Source: Algoriphagus boseongensis
GTDB taxonomy: Bacteria > Bacteroidota > Bacteroidia > Cytophagales > Cyclobacteriaceae
Length of the DNA stretch: 64,000 nt
Direction: 5' to 3'
Assembly (NCBI RefSeq): GCF_004362805.1
Contig: NZ_SNYF01000005.1
Location: 310,001 to 374,000 of the forward strand
Positions 16,930 to 24,085 of this stretch are shown here, in pieces. How positions within the stretch are numbered: position 1 is the first letter of the stretch; every line of letters begins with the position of its first letter. A model generated the notes under the pieces. That model made no database searches. It saw only the letters and a program-made list of their open reading frames with translations, and was not told the origin of the DNA. The translations under genes were made by a program, and so were the position numbers.

Positions 16930-18279
16930 ATGAATAAGAAATTTCAAGTTATTGATCGCCGGGACTTCTTAAAAAGAACCGGATTGGGGATTTTGGGACT
17001 TTCCCTCGCTCCCTCTCTTTTAGCCAAAGCTCAGGCTAATGGAAAATTACGAACAGCCCATATTGGATTGGGCGGCATGGGAATGGCTGATTTGGATGCT
17101 ATTTCATCTCATGAGCTAGTCAAGGTCGTGGGACTTTGTGATGTAGATAGCAAAGCACTGGCAGGGGCCAAGACCCTTCATCCCAATGCCAAAACCTATG
17201 CAGACTATCGCACCATGCTTAAAGAGCTGGAAGATCAAATAGATGCGGTCATTGTCTCCACCCCTGACCATACTCATGCTCCAGCATCCTTGATGGCGAT
17301 GAAAATGGATAAGCCTGTGTATTGTCAAAAACCCCTGACTCACCATGTGACCGAGGCCAGAGCGATGAAAAAACTGGCAGCCAAGAAAAACCTGGTGACC
17401 CAAATGGGGATTCAGGTTCATTCTTTTTATGACTATAAGCTGGCAACTCTTCTGATCCAATCCGGGATAATTGGAAAGGTAAATACGGTTAGGGCCTGGT
17501 CTCCTAAAAACTGGGGCTTTGATGGGCCTGAGCCAAGTGGAAGTGATCCCGTGCCAGCTAATTTGGATTGGAATCTATGGCTTGGAACAGCTCCGGAAAG
17601 ACCTTTCAAAGAAGGTTACTATCATCCCGGCAATTGGAGGAAAATCATGGATTTTGGTTGCGGAACTTTGGGAGATATGGGTGTTCACATTTTTGATACT
17701 CCATACAACGCGCTCCAATTAGATGTGCCCAGAACTATCATCAATGAATGTAGACAGCCGACGGGTTTTGGTTTCCCAGAGCATAACACCGTTACCTATG
17801 AATTTCCTGGCACTCCATACACCACGGATTCTCTAAAATGGGTATGGTATGACGGCATGGGAGCCCCAGATGAGCATCCTGATTTGGTTTTACCGAATGG
17901 AGATAAGCTTCCAGATCAGGGAGCCATGTTTATGGGAGAAAAGGGAAGATTGCTCCTTCCGCATTTCCAGCAATTGCCTCGCTTGATCGTGGATGGGAAA
18001 TATCAGGAAATGGATATTGAAAAATTTAATCTTGGTAAGCCTGTAAAAGACTATGATTCAGAAAGTAAAAAGCACTACCATCAATTTGTAGATGCTTGTT
18101 TGGGAAAAGGGGAATGCAGTGCGCCTTTCGAATATTCAGCCAGGCTTACCGAGACAATTCTTTTGGGCGTAATCGCCGGAAGATTCCCGAATCAAATGCT
18201 TCACTGGGATAGCAAAAAGGCGAAATTCCAAGAAAAGGAAGCGAATCAGTATTTGGGTGGGAAGTATCGGAAGTTTTAA
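16930..18279 (+). CDS. Tat-exported Gfo/Idh/MocA-family oxidoreductase
   Basis: A 449-residue NAD(P)-dependent sugar oxidoreductase. The N-terminus carries a twin-arginine signal (DRRDFLKRTGLGILGLSL, residues 9-26), so it is exported folded with cofactor. The Rossmann part shows GLGGMGMADLDA near residue 47, DVDSKALAGA, and QKPLTH near 134 (the usual EKP motif with Q). The substrate domain has DMGVHIFD near 254. Such Tat-type enzymes in Bacteroidota often act on glycosides and pair with DUF1080 hydrolases, as here. The gene follows DUF1080 by 25 bp and ends the operon. The substrate is not identifiable from sequence. Confidence 0.92.
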   Translation: MNKKFQVIDRRDFLKRTGLGILGLSLAPSLLAKAQANGKLRTAHIGLGGMGMADLDAISSHELVKVVGLCDVDSKALAGAKTLHPNAKTYADYRTMLKELEDQIDAVIVSTPDHTHAPASLMAMKMDKPVYCQKPLTHHVTEARAMKKLAAKKNLVTQMGIQVHSFYDYKLATLLIQSGIIGKVNTVRAWSPKNWGFDGPEPSGSDPVPANLDWNLWLGTAPERPFKEGYYHPGNWRKIMDFGCGTLGDMGVHIFDTPYNALQLDVPRTIINECRQPTGFGFPEHNTVTYEFPGTPYTTDSLKWVWYDGMGAPDEHPDLVLPNGDKLPDQGAMFMGEKGRLLLPHFQQLPRLIVDGKYQEMDIEKFNLGKPVKDYDSESKKHYHQFVDACLGKGECSAPFEYSARLTETILLGVIAGRFPNQMLHWDSKKAKFQEKEANQYLGGKYRKF

Positions 18280-18469
18280 GCTAGTATCAAGTATTTAGTA
18301 GCAAGAGTTTAGAAAGTCTGATCAACTTTCTATTGATCGATGCGGCTGAGTTCTGAAATCTGCGACTGCCGTCTATTAAGTGCTTCTATTTCGAGACTAT
18401 TGTCTCTCAGGTGCTCAGTCTTAAAGACCTACCAAATGACCAATGAGACTGCTCACTGCCTACTGATTT
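18280..18469. other. Non-coding gap with low-complexity words
   Basis: No gene is supported in the 435 bases between 18279 and 18715. This first part has slip-like repeated words such as AGTATCAAGTATTTAGTAGC near 18285 and CTGCTCACTGCCTACTG near 18449. The rest holds activating site D, a terminator, a sigma-54-like promoter, a long hairpin and a 28-bp repeat, each listed separately. Confidence 0.6.
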
Positions 18470-18503
18470 GTTCGCTGGCGAACAAAAATGTTCGAGAGCT
18501 TGT
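18470..18503 (+). promoter_or_regulatory. Tandem-dyad upstream activating site D
   Basis: A perfect dyad GTTCG-CTGG-CGAAC at 18470-18483 is followed after AAAAAT (the same six bases as in site B) by GTTCG-AGAG-CTTGT at 18490-18503. The second dyad ends 54 bp before the GG of the promoter at 18556, the same distance as in sites A and B. Confidence 0.68.
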
Positions 18504-18524
18504 CAGCATACTAATTAAAAAATG

Positions 18525-18554
18525 GCCTTTGGAGCTTTTCCAGAGGCTTTTTTT
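18525..18554 (+). terminator. Intrinsic terminator inside the site D spacer
   Basis: GCCTTTGGA at 18525-18533 pairs with TCCAGAGGC at 18539-18547 (one G-T pair), followed by seven T. It lies 245 bp after the oxidoreductase stop, so the transcript of that operon probably runs through the low-complexity gap before ending here. Confidence 0.75.
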
Positions 18555-18555
18555 A

Positions 18556-18570
18556 TGGCATAATAGTGGA
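18556..18570 (+). promoter_or_regulatory. Sigma-54-like -24/-12 promoter D
   Basis: TGGCATAATAGTGGA has GG-N10-GA spacing and the shared TGGCATAAT core. The predicted transcription start near 18582 gives a leader of about 133 nt that begins almost directly with the hairpin at 18588. It should drive the permease, ATPase and TolC genes. Confidence 0.58.
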
Positions 18571-18587
18571 AAAGGGTAGAGGAGAAA

Positions 18588-18660
18588 TTCAGTTAGAATT
18601 TTGGCCGACTCTGGAACTAGGAAATTCCATGTTAAAGAATCGCCAAAATTCCTGACTGAA
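18588..18660 (+). other. Long imperfect leader hairpin
   Basis: TTCAGTTAGAATTTTGGC at 18588-18605 is an inverted copy of 18642-18660 with one mismatch and one gap, extendable by CGA/TCG. The loop is about 36 bases. There is no T tract after it, so it is not a simple terminator. It lies in the predicted leader of the permease-ATPase-TolC operon. Confidence 0.6.
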
Positions 18661-18683
18661 AGGTTGCAATGAGTGAATCTTTC

Positions 18684-18711
18684 AATCTTCCAATTTTATA
18701 ATCTTCCAATT
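18684..18711 (+). repeat. 28-bp dispersed repeat, copy 2
   Basis: It matches 13559-13586 at 26 of 28 positions and ends 3 bp before ATG 18715. It keeps an open frame into the permease, which could mislead start calling: an in-frame TTG at 18673 would add 14 residues encoded by the repeat. Confidence 0.75.
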
Positions 18712-18714
18712 GTT

Positions 18715-21117
18715 ATGTGGAAAAATTACCTCAAAATTTCTTTTAGGAACCTCCAAAAGAGGAAGCTGTACACAGGGATCAATCTTCTTGGATTGACGAT
18801 AGCTTTGGTGAGCTTTATCGCCATTTCCCTTTATATCCATCATGAGTGGAGCTACGACCGAATGTATTCGGATTATGAGCGGATTTATAAACTCAATCAA
18901 GAGTTTACTTCTGAAGGTCAAAATCAATTGGTCGGAACTTCTCCCTCTTCTCTGCCTATCACTCTTCGAGAGGAATTTCCGGAAGTTGAAAAAGCAACTT
19001 TGGTTTTTGACCTGAGTATTTTTTCCTCAGTCATGATTGACGCTGGAGCAGGGAATCAGGAGGAGAAGAGATATGCCATGGTGGATGAGAATTTTTTGGA
19101 CGTTTTTGACTTTCAATTATTGGCCGGGCAAAAAGGAAAGCTTTGGGATGAACCCAATAAATTGGTAGTAACTGAAGAAACAGCTGATCGCCTTTTTGGG
19201 AATGTTTCCAATGCTGTGGGTAAAGTAATCAAGGTGGATGGACAGGAGTTTGAAATCACAGGGGTGATGCAGAATTTTCCAAGCAACAGCCACATGGATT
19301 TTGACTTTTTGGCCTCCTTTCAAACACACCGACATGGAAAAAATCCTCAATGGTCTCCAAGTAATTATTACAATTATGTGAAGCTTAGAGAGGGAACTGA
19401 TGTGGTAGCTTTCGAATCCAAAATGGCTCAAATGGTTGAAAAATACCTCGGGGCTGATCAGAAAGAATATGGGTTTCAAACTGCCTTTTATACCCAGCCC
19501 ATTGCCGCTGTTCATACAGGAGATCCGACGCTTAACAGGATCAAACCAGGTACTGATTTAAAGTACCTCTACATTTTCGGGGTGGTGGCGATTTTGTTGA
19601 TTGCCATAGGAATCATCAACTATGTGAATTTGGCTACTGCCGAAGCCACAGAAAGAAATAAAGAAGTAGGCTTACGTAAGGTTATGGGTGCTGACCGATT
19701 CCAACTTTTCGGTCAGTTTGTCTCAGAATCTTTTATTCTTACTCTTGGAGCGTTGTTGGTTAGCCTTTTGGTAATCTATCTTCTTGCGCCGTTTTTAGTG
19801 AATTTAGGGCAGGTTCCTCTGAGTTTGGATTTACTGGCTTCTCCCTTGGGAATTGGGTTTTTAATAGCCTTGGCTCTTCTCGTTGGCTTATTGGCGGGAT
19901 TGTATCCTTCCCTGATTTTATCTGGAATGGAGCCAATCAAAGCTTTGGGAAACAAAATCAAAATGGGGGGTGGAGCATGGGTGAGAAAATCTCTTGTTGT
20001 TTTCCAATTCTTTGTCTCAATGGGTTTATTGATTTCCACTTTTGTGGTAAAAGCTCAGTTGGATTTTATGAAAGAAGTCAATTTGGGTTATAGCAAAGAA
20101 AGGCTAGTCGCTGTAAGCTACCCCTATGAGAGCAGATCCCAGATGCCCACGATAAAGGCCGAACTAATCCGCTCAGGTGCAGCGATTCAGGTTGCTCAGG
20201 CTGGCGACATGCCAATTCACATCAAGGCCGGATACAAAATGTTTCCCGGAGGAGATAATCAGAGTGAATTCATGATTACGGGTTACTCCGTAGATACTGA
20301 TTTGATTAACACTATCGATCTTGAACTTGTTGCTGGAGAGAATTTTTCCGAATCAGATATCAAAAGAAGTGATTTGGAGGATGGGACTGAAGAGTTTCCT
20401 ATAATTCTAAATGAGGCGGCCATCAGACAAATGGGATGGAATTCAGAGGAAGCCATCGGAAAGCATGTCAATTTGGGTTACATGCAAAATTCTCTGATTA
20501 AAGGGGTGGTGAAAGACTTTTACTTCAATTCCTTGCATCATGAAGTGGGCCCTTTGGCGATTTTTAATGATCCTGCAGATGCCAGTGTTCTTTTGATTAA
20601 AATTCCAGAGGGAGACCCTTCCAAACATTTATCCACTTTAGCCGGAATTTGGGCAAAGCTAGTTCCCGGAAGACCTTTCAATCCTGTCTTTGTGGATTCG
20701 GCCTACAATAACCTTTACCAATCCGAGCAAAATTCAAGTGCAGTTTTCACCCTGTTTTCAGGAATTGCAATTCTTTTGGCACTGATGGGACTATTTGGAT
20801 TGGTGAGCTATGTGGCACTTAGACGAACCAGAGAAATCAGCATCCGAAAAGTTTTGGGCGCCACAGGAAGAGATGTTCTTGGAGTGTTGGCCATTGATTT
20901 CATGAAATTACTGGGAGTGTCAGCCATTTTAGCGATAGGCTTTGGACTTTGGTTTGCCCAAATGTGGCTAAAGGGCTTTGCCAACCAAACCGAAGTAGGA
21001 GTAACTCCATTTCTTATCTCCATAGGACTAGTATTCACACTTGCAATCCTAACCATTGGCTACCGAAGCTGGAAGGTATTCCGCTTAAATCCTGCAAAAA
21101 CCTTAAAATCTGAATAA
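18715..21117 (+). CDS. MacB/FtsX-type ABC permease heading the ATPase operon
   Basis: This permease has 800 residues from ATG 18715 (MWKNYLKISFRNL); an in-frame TTG at 18673 is rejected because the extra residues come from a dispersed repeat. It has an N-terminal helix (about 20-43), a periplasmic domain, FtsX core one with EVGLRKVMGA near residue 323, a helix near 425-445, a second periplasmic domain, and FtsX core two with EISIRKVLGA near 705. It is the only permease next to the ATPase gene, which starts 16 bp after its stop, and the only one cotranscribed with the TolC-like gene. It is thus the core permease of the system and the best candidate for the original unit from which the array expanded. 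Confidence 0.94.
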   Translation: MWKNYLKISFRNLQKRKLYTGINLLGLTIALVSFIAISLYIHHEWSYDRMYSDYERIYKLNQEFTSEGQNQLVGTSPSSLPITLREEFPEVEKATLVFDLSIFSSVMIDAGAGNQEEKRYAMVDENFLDVFDFQLLAGQKGKLWDEPNKLVVTEETADRLFGNVSNAVGKVIKVDGQEFEITGVMQNFPSNSHMDFDFLASFQTHRHGKNPQWSPSNYYNYVKLREGTDVVAFESKMAQMVEKYLGADQKEYGFQTAFYTQPIAAVHTGDPTLNRIKPGTDLKYLYIFGVVAILLIAIGIINYVNLATAEATERNKEVGLRKVMGADRFQLFGQFVSESFILTLGALLVSLLVIYLLAPFLVNLGQVPLSLDLLASPLGIGFLIALALLVGLLAGLYPSLILSGMEPIKALGNKIKMGGGAWVRKSLVVFQFFVSMGLLISTFVVKAQLDFMKEVNLGYSKERLVAVSYPYESRSQMPTIKAELIRSGAAIQVAQAGDMPIHIKAGYKMFPGGDNQSEFMITGYSVDTDLINTIDLELVAGENFSESDIKRSDLEDGTEEFPIILNEAAIRQMGWNSEEAIGKHVNLGYMQNSLIKGVVKDFYFNSLHHEVGPLAIFNDPADASVLLIKIPEGDPSKHLSTLAGIWAKLVPGRPFNPVFVDSAYNNLYQSEQNSSAVFTLFSGIAILLALMGLFGLVSYVALRRTREISIRKVLGATGRDVLGVLAIDFMKLLGVSAILAIGFGLWFAQMWLKGFANQTEVGVTPFLISIGLVFTLAILTIGYRSWKVFRLNPAKTLKSE

Positions 21118-21133
21118 GTCAAGTCTTAGCTAT

Positions 21134-21808
21134 ATGATTGAATTAAAAAATATTGACAAATACATTGAGTCCAGATTTCAGCGGATTTTCATTCTCAAGG
21201 GGGTGAATCTTAGTATCCAGGAAGGTGAGTTTATCACCCTAATGGGGCCCTCTGGAGCCGGAAAATCCACCTTATTAAATATTCTGGGTCTGTTGGATGA
21301 GGATTATGCTGGGGAGTACTTCTTTGGAGAAAGAAACATCCTTAATATGAAGGAGAAGGAAAGATCCAATCTTCACAAAAGTGAATTTGGCTACATTTTT
21401 CAGGCCTATCACCTAATCGATGAATTGACGGTGTATGAAAACATTGAAACACCTCTTTTGTATCGAAATGTGTCTTCGGCAGAGCGAAAAAGCATCATAG
21501 CCGAACTTTTGGATCGCTTTAAAATGGTAGCCAAGAAAGATCTGTTTCCAGCCCAACTATCGGGTGGACAGCAACAATTGGTTGGGATTGCTCGGGCAAT
21601 TGCAGGGAGACCTCGAGTGTTGTTGGCAGATGAGCCAACGGGTAACCTTCATTCAGGTCAGGCCAAAGAAATTATGGAAGTATTTAAGGAACTGCATGCT
21701 GAGGGAACCACAATAATTCAAGCAACTCACGCACGCGAAAACGCCGATTACGGCACAAGATTAATCAATTTGGTAGACGGAAGAATTGAATCAGATGAAC
21801 GTATTTAA
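21134..21808 (+). CDS. ABC transporter ATP-binding protein, LolD/MacB type
   Basis: A 224-residue cytosolic ATPase. Visible motifs are Walker [10 protein letters not shown] (residues 38-46), the Q-loop after YIFQAYHL, the signature LSGGQQQ near 140, Walker [12 protein letters not shown] near 160, and a switch His in QATHAREN near 198. Length and motifs fit the LolD/MacB/FtsE class, which pairs with FtsX-like permeases. It is the only such ATPase in the window although there are seven permeases, so it may power all of them (inference). It follows the permease by 16 bp, and its last 14 bases overlap the TolC-like gene, indicating translational coupling. Confidence 0.95.
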   Translation: MIELKNIDKYIESRFQRIFILKGVNLSIQEGEFITLMGPSGAGKSTLLNILGLLDEDYAGEYFFGERNILNMKEKERSNLHKSEFGYIFQAYHLIDELTVYENIETPLLYRNVSSAERKSIIAELLDRFKMVAKKDLFPAQLSGGQQQLVGIARAIAGRPRVLLADEPTGNLHSGQAKEIMEVFKELHAEGTTIIQATHARENADYGTRLINLVDGRIESDERI

Positions 21809-23135
21809 AAAAGGAAGTCTTCTTACCGGATTTTTGGTAATGGGCTTTTTGGTAATAGGGAAGGCTCAAGATACTCTCAGATTGAATTTCAGAGAGGCTG
21901 TGGAAATAGCCATGGAAAAAAATCTGGAGTATCAAATTCAAAAAAACAACCTGGAGATTGCACAAAAAGAAAAGCAGGTCGCTCTACTTTCTCACTTGCC
22001 ATCCGTAGGTGTCAGTTCAAATTTTCTTAAACAGTCTGGTCAGCAATTCCAGCAAATCGAGGGTGAGATTGTAGTAACTAATGTAACCAACGATATCGTC
22101 AGCGGAAATTTGAATATGAACATGCCTGTGTTCAATTCGGGTCGAAGAATTCTGGATACTCAATCAGCCAAATTGGCTTTTGAGGCAGGGGAGAAGGGAC
22201 TTGAGCGAGCCAAGCAGCAGATTACTTTTGACGTGGCTAGGCGGTATTTACAGGTTCTACTTGATCAAGAACTTCTTCGTATTGCTCAGCAAAATCTGGA
22301 CAATCAAAAGGAGGTTTTGCGACAAATCGAAGGTTTTGTTGATGCTGGATTGAGGACTGTATCGGATTTGTATAATCAACAATCTGAAGTGGCTCGTGTA
22401 GAATCGGTGAAAGTGGATGCAGAAATTGCTCTGGAAAACGATCTCTGGTCACTTACCGAATACCTTCAACTGGAACCGGGAATCGTTCCGTTTTTGGAAA
22501 CGGTGGATCCGGAATCCGGAAGCAGAGAGTTTCAGGGTTTTGGAGTAGATGAACTTTATGAAATGGCAGAACTCAATCGTGCGGACAAGCTTCAGCAATC
22601 CCTTTTGAAGGATTCCTACAAAAAAGATATGCAGGCGATCAAGGCCATGTATTATCCCAGAATCAACGCCTTCTACAATTACAATACCTTCTTTACTTCC
22701 TTGGATGGCAGGTCCCTTCAAGAGCAATTCCTGAAAATTTATCCCCAAAACACATTGGGTTTGAGCTTAGCCATTCCAATTTTCTCCAATTTCCAAACCC
22801 GTCTTGACGTTACTCGATCTAAAGTGATGTATCAAAATCAAATTTTGAGGGAAAAGGCAATTGATCGAAAAGTATATCAGGATGTGAAATTGGCACATCA
22901 AAATTACCAAGCCGCCTTGAGAAAAGAGTTTAATACCAAAGTTCAGGTTCAAGCTGCTGAAGAAGCTTATAAAGCAGTTCAGGAAAGATTCCGATTAGGT
23001 CTATCCACGTTTGTAGATTTGGCTACCGCAAACCAGCAATTGGTTCGATCTCAGGCTGATCAAGCTCAGGCTGTCTATACGCTCTTTTTCCAGGATGTCC
23101 TGATGAAATTTGCCATGGGTACTTTGGAACTTTGA
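21795..23135 (+). CDS. TolC-family outer-membrane efflux protein
   Basis: The protein has 446 residues from ATG 21795, overlapping the ATPase gene by 14 bases; the signal peptide ([23 protein letters not shown]) fixes this start. It shows the two-fold helical TolC layout: DTLRLNFREAVEIAMEKN at the mature N-terminus, long amphipathic helices with coiled-coil character, and a second half ending in DLATANQQLVRSQADQAQA and a terminal helix. Known role: trimeric outer-membrane channel for tripartite efflux or secretion. No HlyD/MacA-type adaptor gene is in the window, so the system as seen is incomplete or uses an adaptor encoded elsewhere. A terminator closes the operon. Confidence 0.93.
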   Translation: MNVFKKGSLLTGFLVMGFLVIGKAQDTLRLNFREAVEIAMEKNLEYQIQKNNLEIAQKEKQVALLSHLPSVGVSSNFLKQSGQQFQQIEGEIVVTNVTNDIVSGNLNMNMPVFNSGRRILDTQSAKLAFEAGEKGLERAKQQITFDVARRYLQVLLDQELLRIAQQNLDNQKEVLRQIEGFVDAGLRTVSDLYNQQSEVARVESVKVDAEIALENDLWSLTEYLQLEPGIVPFLETVDPESGSREFQGFGVDELYEMAELNRADKLQQSLLKDSYKKDMQAIKAMYYPRINAFYNYNTFFTSLDGRSLQEQFLKIYPQNTLGLSLAIPIFSNFQTRLDVTRSKVMYQNQILREKAIDRKVYQDVKLAHQNYQAALRKEFNTKVQVQAAEEAYKAVQERFRLGLSTFVDLATANQQLVRSQADQAQAVYTLFFQDVLMKFAMGTLEL

Positions 23136-23156
23136 TTAGCTGTTTCCTATAAAGCA

Positions 23157-23188
23157 AAAAGCAGGTTTTTAGGAACCTGCTTTTTTTA
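23157..23188 (+). terminator. Intrinsic terminator (possibly bidirectional)
   Basis: GCAGGTT at 23161-23167 pairs with AACCTGC at 23174-23180, flanked by an A run and a T7 run. It lies between the convergent TolC-like gene and the DUF4136 lipoprotein gene, so it may serve both. Confidence 0.88.
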
Positions 23189-23207
23189 TGATTTAAGAGA
23201 GAATTCT

Positions 23208-23792
23208 TTATTCCATCATCCTATTCACGATTTTGAATTCGTTCATCACCCGATAGGCTGCGCGGGTAATATCTGAGGCGAATGTTGGGGATTCAAAATC
23301 AAAAGTAGCAGCCGTATATCCTTGCCAAATGGTATGCCCTTTCTTGCTGTCAATGACATAGATGACCAACATTCCATTGTTTTCGGCATATTTTACCATG
23401 TTGTAGGTCTCATCTTTTTCCTGTTCTCGCTCGATTTCCCCTTCATCATTTCTATAGGTCATCCCCGTTCTGTTTAGCCAATAGTCAAATTCGGGCTGCA
23501 CATATCCTCTATACCTCACTGAATCGGTGAAAATCTTATAGCTGACCAGCATATCAGGTTTTTGGTCCTGCTCTCTAAAACCCTGTGAACCCAATCTTGC
23601 TCCAATTGTAGAATTCAGAACCGGAGTTAAAATAGTGGTGTCTATGTCAGTGGGTTCAATGAATGAGAAGGTTTTATATTTTTTGAAAGAACCCGTGTAA
23701 TTATAATCGTAGTCTGTGATGTAGTCTTTAGATGTAAAACAAGAAGAGCAGAATACCAAAAGAAGTAAGGGAAGGATGGTAGAATTTTTCAT
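23208..23792 (-). CDS. DUF4136 lipoprotein
   Basis: A 194-residue lipoprotein. The signal ends in the lipobox LLVFCSSC (Cys near 18). The mature part begins with DYDYNYTGSFKKYKTFSFIEPTD, typical of DUF4136, and later carries the DMLVSYKIF, KGHTIWQGYTAATFD and SDITRAAYRVMNEF segments of that family. DUF4136 proteins are envelope lipoproteins of unknown biochemical role. The gene is monocistronic and convergent with the TolC-like gene. Lipidation and likely outer-membrane location follow from the lipobox; nothing more can be said about function. Confidence 0.88.
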   Translation of the reverse strand: MKNSTILPLLLLVFCSSCFTSKDYITDYDYNYTGSFKKYKTFSFIEPTDIDTTILTPVLNSTIGARLGSQGFREQDQKPDMLVSYKIFTDSVRYRGYVQPEFDYWLNRTGMTYRNDEGEIEREQEKDETYNMVKYAENNGMLVIYVIDSKKGHTIWQGYTAATFDFESPTFASDITRAAYRVMNEFKIVNRMME

Positions 23793-24017
23793 GGCCTTTT
23801 CAATTAGAGATCAAAGCTTTTTTTGAGCAACTTAATAGGAAACCTCCTTTCGGGAAGTTTGTTTTCAAATGCCTAATATTCAGTTTACTATCTCTTTATA
23901 AGTTAGAAAAACTGAGTCATAAAAATGAAACAAGCCTTGAATTTTCTTTTGATTCCAAGAAAAATTCAAGAATTGCCTGACGGAAGACAGAAAATTGAGG
24001 CTTTTGATAAAGTTAAT

Positions 24018-24046
24018 TTTGTGGAGTATGGATATTTCTAATTTTT
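24018..24046 (+). promoter_or_regulatory. Candidate Bacteroidota-type promoter
   Basis: TTTG at 24018-24021, a 17-bp spacer and TAATTTTT at 24039-24046 fit TTTG / TAnnTTTG with one mismatch at the last base. It would start transcription about 34 nt before the lipoprotein gene at 24086. Confidence 0.4.
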
Positions 24047-24085
24047 AAGATATATTAAACTATTAATCTTCTAACTATTTACATT

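Noticed and set aside
18340-18579. A 79-codon open frame in the gap before the permease at 18715.
   Set aside because: It runs through low-complexity words, the activating dyads and a terminator; composition is not protein-like.
23925-24041. A 38-codon open frame from ATG 23925 in the gap before the lipoprotein gene, containing an imperfect inverted repeat (23936-23948 with 23957-23970).
   Set aside because: No recognisable family, no promoter, and its end overlaps the candidate promoter of the next gene. A small protein cannot be excluded but is not supported.
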